Positions 46,602 through 55,600 of a DNA stretch of 64,000 bases are shown piece by piece. The stretch lies in contig JADJCK010000007.1 in assembly GCA_016703265.1 (NCBI GenBank), positions 372,001 to 436,000 on the forward strand. The letters are read 5' to 3'. The stretch comes from a bacterium. Lineage in GTDB: Bacteria; Krumholzibacteriota; Krumholzibacteriia; LZORAL124-64-63. Within the stretch, counting starts at the first letter, position 1. Every line of letters starts with the position of its first letter. Made by a program: the position numbers and the translations under genes. The notes below the pieces were generated by a model that worked only from the letters and a program-made list of their open reading frames with translations, was not told the origin of the DNA and did no database searches.

Positions 46602-47796
46602 CCGCCGAAGCCGCAGCCGTCGTCCACCTGAAGCCGGGCCGCGACAAGTCGCTGCGCCGGTGGCATCCGTGGGTCTTCTCGGGCGCCATCGCGCGCGTGA
46701 CAGGCTCGCCCAATTCCGGCGATACCGTGATGGTCATGGGAGCCAACGGCGTGCCGCTGGGCCTTGGTGCCTACTCGCCGCACTCGCAGATCCGCGTCCG
46801 GCTGTGGACGTTCGACCCGCACCAGGAGATCGACGCCGCCTTCCTGGCGGAGCAGGTGGCGCGCGCGGTGGCGCGGCGCGGCACCCTGCCGAGGACGGGC
46901 CCTGGGCGCGACGCATCATCCACGCCGAGAACGACGGCCTGCCGGGACTGATCGTCGACCGCTACGGCGACCACCTGGTCGTGCAGATCCTGGCCGCCGG
47001 GCCCGAGCGCTGGAAGGAGGCGCTGGCCGACGCACTGCTCGCGGCGACCGGTTGCGCCGGGCTGCACGAGCGCTCGGACGCCGACGTGCGCATCAAGGAA
47101 GGCCTGTCGGTGCGCGCCGGGCACTGGCGCGGGCGCGAGGCGCCCGAGGTGGTGGAGATCGTCGAGAACGGCGTCCGCCTGCTCGTCGACGTGCGCCTGG
47201 GCCACAAGACCGGGTTCTACCTGGACCAGCGCGCCGCGCGGGCCCGGGTGGCGGCCCTGGCCGGCGACCGCGAGGTGCTCAACTGCTTCGCCTACACCGG
47301 CGGCTTCGGCCTGGCGGCGCTCAAGGGCGGCGCCGCGCGCGTCACGCACCTGGAGTCGTCGGCGGGCGCGCTGGCGCTGGCCGACCGGCACGGCGAACTG
47401 AACGGCTTCGACCGTTCGCGCTGGGAATGCGTCGAGGCCGACGCCTTCGCCCGCCTGCGCCAGTGGCAACAGGAGGGGCGAGGCTTCGACCTTGTCGTGC
47501 TCGATCCGCCCAAGTTCGTCGAGAGTCGCCAGCACCTGCCGCGCGGCTGCCGCGGCTACAAGGACATCAACCTGCAGGCGCTCAAGCTGCTGCGGCCCGG
47601 CGGCCTGCTCGTGACGTTCTCCTGCTCGGGCCTGCTCGAGGCCGACCTCTTCCAGAAGATCGTCGCCGATGCGGCGCTCGACGCCGGGCGCAACCTGCAG
47701 CTGATCGAGCGCCTGGACCAGGCCGACGACCACCCCGTATTGATGAGCTTCCCCGAGGGTGCCTACCTCAAGGGCCTGGTCTGCCGGGCTGACTGA
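46598..47796 (+). CDS. rlmI: RlmI-like class I SAM-dependent rRNA cytosine methyltransferase (frameshifted)
   Basis: The N-terminal PUA-like part (VVHLKPGRDKSLRRWHPWVF, VMVMGANGVPLGLGAYSPHS) and methyltransferase part (NCFAYTGGFGLAALKGGAAR, LVVLDPPKFVESRQHLPRG) belong to the family that methylates 23S rRNA C1962. The frame is lost near 46890: one base added in CTGCCGAGG gives TLPEDGPWARRIIHAENDGL. The intact protein would have about 399 residues. The last catalytic stretch, LLVTFSCSGLLE, holds the family Cys. Its stop lies inside an 18-bp tandem repeat. Confidence 0.88.
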
Positions 47797-47860
47797 GCCT
47801 GCCGGGCCGACTGAGCCTGCCGGGCCGACTGGGCCTGCCGGGCCGACTGGGCCTGCCGGA
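47781..47860 (+). repeat. 18-bp tandem repeat, about 4.4 copies, across the stop of the rlmI-like gene
   Basis: Units are 47781-47798, 47799-47816, 47817-47834 and 47835-47852, plus 8 bases of a fifth. The consensus is CTGCCGGGCCGACTGRGC, with one or two changes per unit. The gene stop (47794-47796) is in unit 1; the same frame through units 2 to 4 reads repeats of A-C-R-A-D with either stop or W. It appears to be a duplication of the last codons. Confidence 0.9.
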
Positions 47861-47870
47861 TCGCCGCCAC

Positions 47871-49049
47871 CTACCCGTGCTTCGCGTGCCAGGCCTTGAG
47901 GACCTCGGCCTCGCGCTCGGCCGTCAGGCCCGCGCGCTTCGTGACGGCCTCGCGCCGGTCGGCGGGCAGCGCGTCGTACCAGGACAGCGTGTCGCGCACC
48001 GTGTCGGCCAGGGGGCGATGCACCAGGCCGGCGCCGACGGCCCGGGCCAGGCTGCGCTTGCCGAAGCCGGCGGTTTCGCCCTCGCTGGGCAGCCAGCACG
48101 GCATGTCGCGCCAGGCGCCCACGCCGTTCTCCTCGAGGAACGCCAGGTCGGCCCAGACGAACGAGGCCTCGGCGCCGCCCACCTGGCGGCAGGTCTCCAG
48201 CATCCCCAGCATGGTCAACGGCGTCGCCGGATTGGGGCCGGTCACGTCGAAGGTGCCGCCCGTCCGCCGCTCCATGCAGAGGACCTCGAACGCCGTCAGG
48301 TCGCGCCCGTCGATGACCTGGACAGCCGTCGTGCCGTCGCCGGGGGCCAGCACCTCGCCGCCGCGCCGCACGCGCACCGGCCAGTAGCCGCCGCGGAAGC
48401 TGGCGTCGCGCGGGCCCACGATCAGGCCCGGCCTGAAGATGGTGTGGTTCTCCGGGTAGTGCCTGCGAACGCGGTTCTCGCATTCGGCCTTGAACGGGCC
48501 AAAGAGTTCATCGGTGTAGGCGGTCGTGTCGGCGTCGGGCGCCTGGCCCACGGGGGCCGTCTCGTCGGCGCCGGGCGTCGCGAAATCCACGTAGACCGAG
48601 ATCGACGACACGAACATGTAGTGTCCGACATGTCCCTTGAGCAGCACGGCCGTGTTTTCCACGATCCTCGGGATCTGCGGCCAGATATCGATGCAGATGT
48701 CCCACGAGCGGCCGCCGGCTATCTCCGCTTCCAGCGCCTTCAGGCCGTCGCCGGGCTCGGGCTGGCGGTCGCCGATCAGGCACTCGACCGCCGGGAACAG
48801 TTCCTCCGAGCGGGTGCCGCGGTTGAACATGGTGACCGTGTGGCCGCGCCGGACCAGCTCCTCGATCAGGTGGGGGCCGGTCTGGCCCGTGCCGCCGAGG
48901 ATGAGCACCTTCAGCTTGTCCGTGGGGGCGTCGCCGTCCAGGGACCAGGCGCGGCGGGCGAACGGCGGGGTCAATCCGGCCAGCCCGACGGCGGCGCCGG
49001 CCAGGGCAGCCTGGCGGATGAAATCGCGACGAGAGGTTCCCTGGCGCAT
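47871..49049 (-). CDS. Tat-exported NAD-dependent epimerase/dehydratase-like protein
   Basis: The 392-residue protein begins with a twin-arginine signal (SRRDFIRQAALAGAAVGLAG), so it is exported folded, probably with its cofactor. The Rossmann start is VLILGGTGQTGPHLIEELVR (GGxGxxG), and the middle has FVSSISVYVDFATPG, where an S-Y pair may form the SDR site, although a classic YxxxK is not seen. FRPGLIVGPRDASFRGGYWP and TGGTFDVTGPNPATPL fit extended SDR enzymes. Substrate unknown. It lies just downstream of the palindromic terminator of the selenoprotein operon. Confidence 0.82.
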   Translation of the reverse strand: MRQGTSRRDFIRQAALAGAAVGLAGLTPPFARRAWSLDGDAPTDKLKVLILGGTGQTGPHLIEELVRRGHTVTMFNRGTRSEELFPAVECLIGDRQPEPGDGLKALEAEIAGGRSWDICIDIWPQIPRIVENTAVLLKGHVGHYMFVSSISVYVDFATPGADETAPVGQAPDADTTAYTDELFGPFKAECENRVRRHYPENHTIFRPGLIVGPRDASFRGGYWPVRVRRGGEVLAPGDGTTAVQVIDGRDLTAFEVLCMERRTGGTFDVTGPNPATPLTMLGMLETCRQVGGAEASFVWADLAFLEENGVGAWRDMPCWLPSEGETAGFGKRSLARAVGAGLVHRPLADTVRDTLSWYDALPADRREAVTKRAGLTAEREAEVLKAWHAKHG

Positions 49050-49076
49050 GGCGGGCCTTTCGGCTGGGGGGAAACC

Positions 49077-49110
49077 GACGGCGACAGTCCCGCGCGGGAC
49101 TGTCGCCGTC
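49077..49110 (-). terminator. 34-base perfect palindrome after the selenoprotein gene
   Basis: All 17 bases on each side are complementary, giving a ~15-bp stem with a GCGC turn. It lies 79 bases after the selenoprotein stop and 27 bases before the next start. GGTTTCC follows on the minus strand. It most likely ends the hutU-thyX-selenoprotein transcript. Confidence 0.7.
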
Positions 49111-49188
49111 CGTAGACGATGACCGGCGTTCTACGGCCGGGACGGGTCCCGGGTTGCGCCGGGTGGAGATCCGCCGCCGCCGGTAGCG

Positions 49189-49539
49189 TCAGTCCAGCTC
49201 GTCGCCGTAGACGCCGGCGTTGAACCCGACCAGCACGGTCCCGCCGCGGACCACCACGGGCGCGCGCAGGTTGCCGGTCGAGCCCAGCATCAGCTCCATC
49301 AATGCGGCGTCGGCGGGCTTGTTCTTCGTCAGGTCGAACACGGCGACCTTCTGGCCCTTCATGACCAGCAATCGCTTCGCGTTCTTCACGAGGGTACGGG
49401 CATCGTCGGCGCCCAGCTTCTGCCCGGCGCTGACCTGTTCGGAGACGTCGAAGCCATGATCCGCAAGGAACCCCTGCGATCGTGTGCAGCTCGTTCAGCC
49501 GTTGCGGTGGTAATACCAGTCGATCTTCTTCCTGGCCAT
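49189..49539 (-). CDS. ArsC/Spx-family selenoprotein (in-frame UGA read as selenocysteine)
   Basis: ATG 49539, preceded by GAGGAGGACCGCG, opens MARKKIDWYYHRNG, then TGA (49497-49495), then TSCTRSQGFLADHGFDVSEQ in the same frame to the stop at 49189. The total is 116 residues with Sec at 15. The U-T-S-C motif falls where Spx has C-T-S-C, with matching context (start of helix 1). The end, LRAPVVVRGGTVLVGFN, matches the cis-Pro region and tail of ArsC/Spx proteins. A SECIS-like hairpin follows the TGA. It is probably a thiol/selenol redox protein, last in an operon after thyX (32-base gap). Arsenate reduction or transcriptional control is not shown. Confidence 0.82.
49458..49481 (-). promoter_or_regulatory. 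Candidate bacterial SECIS element
   Basis: In the message the hairpin starts 13 bases after the UGA. GAUC (49481-49478) pairs with GAUC (49461-49458); GCA pairs with UGC (49477-49475 with 49465-49463); GG pairs with CC (49474-49473 with 49468-49467). Single bulged G (49462) and U (49466) lie on the 3' side. The apical loop is GGUU (49472-49469), 22 bases after the UGA. A loop opening with G at 16-37 bases from the UGA is what bacterial SECIS models require for SelB. Confidence 0.7.
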
Positions 49540-49571
49540 CGCGGTCCTCCTCGAAGGGGATTGCGGGGTCA

Positions 49572-50495
49572 CTACCAGGGGACGGACAGGCTCAGCGCCT
49601 GCAGCTTCTGTTCACATTCCAGGCGTTCGCGATTACGGACCAGGCCGCCGCCACCGGCCGGCTTCAGCCAGCCGGCTTCGCGGGCCACGGCCCGCGCGGC
49701 CTCCAGGTCGCCGGCGCCGACCGCGGCCAGCACCGCCTGCTCGAGCCGCGACGACGAGGTGGCGCCCAGGCGGAAGTCCCCGAACGCCTCCCAGGTCAGC
49801 GGCACCCAGCGCGCGACGATCTGCTGCCCGATCAGCGTCGCATAGTCGCGGATCTCCTTCTGGGCATGCGCGTCCATGCGCAGGGCCAGGAAGTGCAGCA
49901 GGTTGTGCAGGTCGATCTTCCAGTAGGCTTCGGTGTAGGTGCACAGCGGCAGGTCCTTGCGCGACTGTTCGCGGGCCAGCCCGGCCGCCAGGCGCTCCTC
50001 GTAGACGCGGCGGGCATGTCCCTGGAACTCGCGCTCGGCGGCCGAGAACTGCTCGCCGACCGACGTGTCCGCAAACCCGGCGCTGCCCTGTCGATTGTCG
50101 GCGCTCTGCAGGCGCCACGCATCCGGGGCGGTGCGTTGGGCCGAATCGGTCACGACGGAATAGCGTGAACTGGTTTCGTTCACCGAAGCCATCCGGTGCC
50201 GGATCCACTGCCGCCACGCATCCATGGGCACGCGTACGTGCAGCTTCAGCTCGCACATCTCGAACGGCGTGGTGTGGCGGTGCCGCAGCAGGTAGCGGAT
50301 CAGGCCGCGGTCGTCCGAGACTGCCTTGGTGCCGGCGCCGTAGCTCACGCGGGCGGCCTGCACGATGGCGGCGTCGTCGCCCATGTAGTCGACCACGCGC
50401 ACCATGCCGTCGTCGAGCACCCTGAACGGGACGCCCAGGATCTCGTCGAGGGCGGCCACCCGCGGCCGCACCAGCTGTTCGGGCTGCATCTCCAT
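49572..50495 (-). CDS. thyX: Flavin-dependent thymidylate synthase
   Basis: The 307-residue enzyme makes dTMP from dUMP with methylene-tetrahydrofolate and FAD. The ThyX signature RHRMASVNETSSRYSV (RHRxxSxNExSxR) is intact, as are RYLLRHRHTTPFEMCELKLH and RKDLPLCTYTEAYWKIDLHN. ATG 50495 lies 5 bases after the hutU stop. The C-terminal ~70 residues (LEQAVLAAVGAGDLEAARAV) are a helical extension beyond many ThyX proteins. Using ThyX rather than ThyA fits the B12-dependent reductase seen earlier. Confidence 0.95.
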   Translation of the reverse strand: MEMQPEQLVRPRVAALDEILGVPFRVLDDGMVRVVDYMGDDAAIVQAARVSYGAGTKAVSDDRGLIRYLLRHRHTTPFEMCELKLHVRVPMDAWRQWIRHRMASVNETSSRYSVVTDSAQRTAPDAWRLQSADNRQGSAGFADTSVGEQFSAAEREFQGHARRVYEERLAAGLAREQSRKDLPLCTYTEAYWKIDLHNLLHFLALRMDAHAQKEIRDYATLIGQQIVARWVPLTWEAFGDFRLGATSSSRLEQAVLAAVGAGDLEAARAVAREAGWLKPAGGGGLVRNRERLECEQKLQALSLSVPW

Positions 50496-50500
50496 CGTCG

Positions 50501-52558
50501 CTATCCGTTCCTGAAGGCGTCGTTGATCGAACGGTCGACCAGCGCCTCGTCCGCGTGCACGGGCATGGTCACGGCCAGGCCCGGTTCCAGGTCCATGGCG
50601 CGCCGGATGGCGAACTCGGCGCCCTCGTTGCGTGCCCAGGCGCGCCGTGCCACGCCGTTGTTCACGTCCCAGTGCAGCATCTGGTGCAGGCGCCGCTCGG
50701 CCGCTTCGGTGCCGTCGAGCACCAGGCCGAACCCGCCGTTGATCACTTCGCCCCAACCGACGCCACCGCCGTTGTGCAGCGAAACCCAGGTGGCGCCGCG
50801 GCAGCCGTCGCCCAGGAAGTTCTGCACGGCCATGTCGGCGCAGAACATGGAGCCGTCACGGATATTCGCTGTCTCGCGATAGGGGCTGTCGGTGCCCGAG
50901 ACATCGTGATGGTCGCGCCCGATGACGATGGGGGCGGAGATCTGGCCGCGCATGATCGCCCGGTTGAATGCCGCGGCGATGGCGCGCCGGCCCTCGGCAT
51001 CGCTGTAGAGGATGCGCGCCTGCGAGCCCACGACCAGGTTGTTGGAACCGGCCTGGCTGATCCAGCGCAGGTTGTCGCGGTACTGCTGGCTGGTCTGCGG
51101 CGGCGCCTTGGCGGTCATGATCTCCATGACCTCCTCGGCGATGCGGTCGCTCATCGCGAGATCGGACGGATCGCCGCTGGTGCAGACCCAGCGGAACGGG
51201 CCGAATCCGTAGTCGAAGCAGACCGGGCCCATCACGTCCTCGACGTAGCTCGGATAGCGGAAGCCGCCGTCACCGCGCGCGACGGCACACCCGGCACGCC
51301 CGCATTCGAGCAGGAAGGCGTTGCCGTAGTCCCAGAATCGCGTGCCGCGCGCCGCGCAGCGGTCGATCGCTGCCAGCTGTCGCCGCAGCGACTCCTGCAC
51401 GTGCTTGCGGAAGGCGGCCGGGTCGCTCGCCATCAGCGCGTTGCTCTCCTCGAACGTGAGCCCGGCGGGATAGTAGCCGCCGGTGAAGGGGATGTGCAGG
51501 CTGGTCTGGTCGCTGGCGAGGTCGACCAGGTGGTCGGTGTCGGCCAGCGCTTCCCACAGGTCCACGATGTTGCCCTGGTAGGCGATGGCCACGGCCTCGC
51601 CGGCGTCGCGCGCACGGCGCACGCGGGCCAGGAGCCCGGGCAGCTCGGTGAACACCTCGTCGACCCAACCCTGCTCCCTGCGCTTGGCGACGGCGGCGGG
51701 GTTGATCTCGGCGATGACGCCCACGCAGCCGGCGATGACCGCCGCCTTGCCCTGCGCGCCGCTCATGCCGCCCAGGCCGCTGCTGAGGTAGATCTTCCCG
51801 GCCAGCGACTGCGTATCGGCAGGCAGCTGCAGGTAGCGCCGGCCGGCGCCCAGGATGGCGATGGTGGTGCCGTGGACGATGCCCTGCGGCCCGATGTACA
51901 TGTAGCTGCCGGCGGTCATCTGCCCGTAGTTCGTGACGCCCAGGGCGTTCAGCGACTGGTAGTCCTCGACGCTCGAGTAGTTGGGCACGACCATGCCGTT
52001 GGTCACGACGACACGCGGTGCGTCCTGGTGGCTGGGGAACAATCCCAGCGGGTGTCCGGAATAGACAGGCAGGGTCTGCTCGTCGGACATCCGCGACAGG
52101 TACTTCATCGTGAGCAGGTACTGCGCCCAGTTCTGGAAGACCGCGCCGTTGCCGCCGTAGGTCACCAGTTCGTAGGGGTGCTGCGCCACCGCCGGGTCCA
52201 GGTTGTTCTGGATCATCAGCATGATGGCCGCGGCCTGCGGGCAGACGGCAGGGTAGTGGTCCAGCGGCCGGGCGTGCATGGCGTAGGCCGGCCGGAAGCG
52301 GTGCATGTAGATGTGGCCCCAGGTGGCCAGCTCGGCCGCGAACTCGGGCGCCAGTTCGGCGTGCAGCCGCTCGGGGAAGTAGCGCAGGGCGTTCTGGAGA
52401 GCCAACCGCTTCTGGCGGTCGTCCAGGGACAGCGGACGCCGCGGGGCACGGCTGACAGCCGGGTCCTCGACCGGGTGCGGGGGCAGCTGATCGCCGATTC
52501 CGGCCCTGACCTGGCTCTGGAAATCGGCCAGGCGGGCTTCGCTCATCTCCAGGCTCAC
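50501..52558 (-). CDS. hutU: Urocanate hydratase
   Basis: The 685-residue enzyme converts urocanate to imidazolone propionate in histidine breakdown, with tightly bound NAD. GTG 52558 follows GGAGGTG. Seen are LVTYGGNGAVFQNWAQYLLT, YSGHPLGLFPSHQDAPRVVV, NYGQMTAGSYMYIGPQGIVH, SSGLGGMSGAQGKAAVIAG and the NAD-binding VCFDYGFGPFRWVC region. It is the long type (~680 residues, like animal enzymes) rather than the ~560-residue form common in Proteobacteria. No other hut gene is near; the partner genes here are thyX and a selenoprotein. Confidence 0.95.
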   Translation of the reverse strand: MSLEMSEARLADFQSQVRAGIGDQLPPHPVEDPAVSRAPRRPLSLDDRQKRLALQNALRYFPERLHAELAPEFAAELATWGHIYMHRFRPAYAMHARPLDHYPAVCPQAAAIMLMIQNNLDPAVAQHPYELVTYGGNGAVFQNWAQYLLTMKYLSRMSDEQTLPVYSGHPLGLFPSHQDAPRVVVTNGMVVPNYSSVEDYQSLNALGVTNYGQMTAGSYMYIGPQGIVHGTTIAILGAGRRYLQLPADTQSLAGKIYLSSGLGGMSGAQGKAAVIAGCVGVIAEINPAAVAKRREQGWVDEVFTELPGLLARVRRARDAGEAVAIAYQGNIVDLWEALADTDHLVDLASDQTSLHIPFTGGYYPAGLTFEESNALMASDPAAFRKHVQESLRRQLAAIDRCAARGTRFWDYGNAFLLECGRAGCAVARGDGGFRYPSYVEDVMGPVCFDYGFGPFRWVCTSGDPSDLAMSDRIAEEVMEIMTAKAPPQTSQQYRDNLRWISQAGSNNLVVGSQARILYSDAEGRRAIAAAFNRAIMRGQISAPIVIGRDHHDVSGTDSPYRETANIRDGSMFCADMAVQNFLGDGCRGATWVSLHNGGGVGWGEVINGGFGLVLDGTEAAERRLHQMLHWDVNNGVARRAWARNEGAEFAIRRAMDLEPGLAVTMPVHADEALVDRSINDAFRNG

Positions 52559-52645
52559 GACGCACCTCCGGTGTGGGCAGGTCCCGTTTGAGGGAAACCT
52601 AGCACATGCCCGCCCCCGGCAACAGCACCGTTCGCCGGACCCAAC

Positions 52646-55600
52646 TCAATGGCCCGTAGCGACCTCCGCGCCCGCGGGCTCCCCGGACCCGGCCTGGCCG
52701 TCCGCATGGATCTCGTCGCCGCCCCGCACGGCGCTCGTGAACCGCGCCAGCATCGAGTAGACCACCGGCACCACCAGCAGCGTCAGGAATGTGGACAGGA
52801 GCACGCCGCCGACGACCGCGATGCCCAGCGGCCGGCGCGACTCGGCGCCCGCGCCCAGCCCGATCGCGATCGGCAGGATGCCGAACACGGTCGCGAACGA
52901 GGTCATCAGGATCGGGCGCAGACGGATGACCGAGGCCTCTGTCACGGCCTGGACGACCGAGCGGCCCTGGGCCCGCAACTGGTTGGCGAACTCGACGATC
53001 AGGATGGCGTTCTTGGTCACCAGGCCGATCAGCATGATGAGCCCGATGCGCGAGAAGATGTTCAGCGACTGGTCGAACAGCCACAGCGAGAGCAGCGCGC
53101 CGAACACGGCCAGCGGCACCGACAGCAGGATCGTCAGCGGGTCGACGAAGCTCTCGAACTGCGCCGCCAGCACCAGGAAGATGAACGCGAGCGCCAGCGC
53201 GAACATGATATAGAGCGTGTTCTTCGACTCGCGGAACTCGCGTGAGCCGCCCGACAGGTCGCGCTTGATCGTGCGCGGCAGCTGGTCCTGCCAGATGGCG
53301 TCCAGGTCGGTCAGGGCCTGGCCGAGGCCGGTGCCCGGGGCCAGGTTGGCCGTGATGGTGGCCGAGCGCACGCGGTTGAAATGGTTCAGTTCCTTGGGCG
53401 CCACCGTTTCCTTGATGTTGACGACGTTGGCCAGCTGCACCAGTTGCCCGCCGCTGCCGCGCAGGTAGATCTGCTCGATCACGTCGGGCGTGGCGCGCCC
53501 GGCGGCCTGCAACTGCAGGATCACGTCGTACTGCTTGGCGCCGCGCTTGAAGTCGCCGGCCACGCGTCCGCCCAGGTAGGCCTCCAGCGTGGAGCCGATG
53601 TCGGTGACCGAAACGCCCAGCCCGGCCGCCCGCTCGCGATCGATCGCGATCTGCAGCTCCGGCTTGTTCAGCTTCAGGTCGGTGTCCAGGTTGACCAGGT
53701 AGCCCAGCTTGGAGGCCGCCGCCATCATCGTGCCCACGGCGCCGCTCAGTTCCTCGTAGGTGTCGGCCTGCAGCACGTAGGAGATGTCCGACGAGGAGAA
53801 GCCGCCGCCCAGGCTGGGCGGATTGACCAGGAAGGCCAGCACGCCGGGGATGCCCAGCAGGCGCGGGAACATCTGCCCGACCACTTCCTGCTGCGACCGC
53901 TCACGCTCGTCGCGCGGCTTGAAGTTCAGGAACACGAAGCCGTCGGTCACGCGGCCGGGGCCGCCGAAGCCCAGGCCCGTGGCCGAGAACAGCCCGTTGC
54001 GCTCGGGCAGCGGCAGCAGCTGCGCCTCGACCATGCGCATGTAGCGGTCCGTGTATTCCAGCGTCGAGCCCTCGGGCGCCAGCACGATGCCGAACGCGGT
54101 GCCGCGATCCTCGACCGGCACCAGTTCCTCCGGCAGGGCCCGCAGCAGGAACACGCTGGCCACGAGCAGGCCGACACTGGCCAGGACGACGGCCACGCGC
54201 CACCGCAACGCCAGATCCAGCGTGCGGGCGTAGAGCCTGGCCAGCCCGTCGAAGAAGGAGTCGAACGAGCGGCTCGCCCAGCTGCCGGTGTCGGTATGGA
54301 GCGGGCGCAGCATGCGCGAGCACATCATCGGAGTCAGGGTCAGGGCCACGAACGCGGACAGCGCCACGGCGAAGGCGAGGGTCAGTCCGAACTCGCGGAA
54401 CAGCCGGCCCACGCTGCCGGTCAGGAAGGCGACCGGGATGAACACGGCCACCAGCGCGATGGTGGTGGCGATGACGGCGAAGCCGATCTCGCGCACGCCG
54501 TCGATCGCCGCCTGGCGGCGCGACTTGCCCATCTCCAGGTGCCGGTAGATGTTCTCGAGCACCACGATGGCGTCGTCGACCACCAACCCGATGGCCAGCA
54601 CCAGCGCCAGCAGCGTCAGGATGTTGATGGTGAACCCGAGCGCGAACGCCAGCGTGAAGGCGCCGACGATCGAGATGGGGATGGCCACGACCGGCACGAT
54701 CGTCGCGCGCACGCTCTTCAGGAACACCAGCACCACCAGCACCACCAGCGCGATGGCGATCAGGATGGTGTCGCGCACCTCGTGCACCGACTCGGCGATG
54801 AACGTGGAGGAGTCGTACGCCATGTCCAGGCGCATGCCCTCGGGCAGCAGCGACGTCAGTTCCGGCAGCGCGGCGCGCACGGCGTCAGCCGCGTCCAGCG
54901 TGCTGGCCTGCTTCTGCTTCACGACGCCAAGGCCGACGGCCGGCTGGCCGTTGTAGCGCGTCAGCGTGCGTTCGTCCTCGGCGCCGATCTCGATCGTGGC
55001 CACCTCGTCCAGGCGCACGATGTCGTCGCCACGGCGCGCCACGATGATCGCCCCGAATCCCTCGGGAGTGTCCAGTTCGCCGCGTGTACGTACGGCGAAC
55101 TCGCGCCCCGTGCCCTCGACGCGACCGCTGGGGATCTCCGCGTTCTCGACGCGGATGGCCCGTTCGACGTCCTGCACCGACAGGCCGCGCGAGGCGAGCC
55201 GCATCGGGTCCAGCCACACGCGCATGGCGTAGCGCCGCTCGCCGCCGATGATGACCTGGCCGACGCCGGGCAGCCTCTGGATGCGCTCCTTCAGCAGGCG
55301 GTCCGCCACGTCCGAGAGTTCCAGCGTCGAGTGCCGGTCGCTGCCCAGCGCGATCCACATGATGGGCTGGGCGTTGATGTCGACCTTGGCGACGATGGGA
55401 TCGTCGGCTTCGCGCGGCAGCGAGCCGCGCACGCGCGACACGCGGTCGCGCACGTCGTTGGCCGCCTCGTCCACTTCGCGGCTCAGTTCGAACTCGATCG
55501 TGATGACCGAGCCCTGCTCGCGGCTGCTCGAGGTGATCGTCTTCACGGACTCGATGGTCGAGAACTGCTCCTCGAGCACGTCCGTGATTTCGGTCTCGAC

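Noticed and set aside
47794..47816. Selenocysteine read-through at the TGA codons in the 18-bp repeats
   Set aside because: The TGA codons come after a complete family-length methyltransferase, and the sequence after them is only repeat.
47781..47860. CRISPR-like array
   Set aside because: The 18-bp units are directly tandem without spacers and begin inside a coding end.
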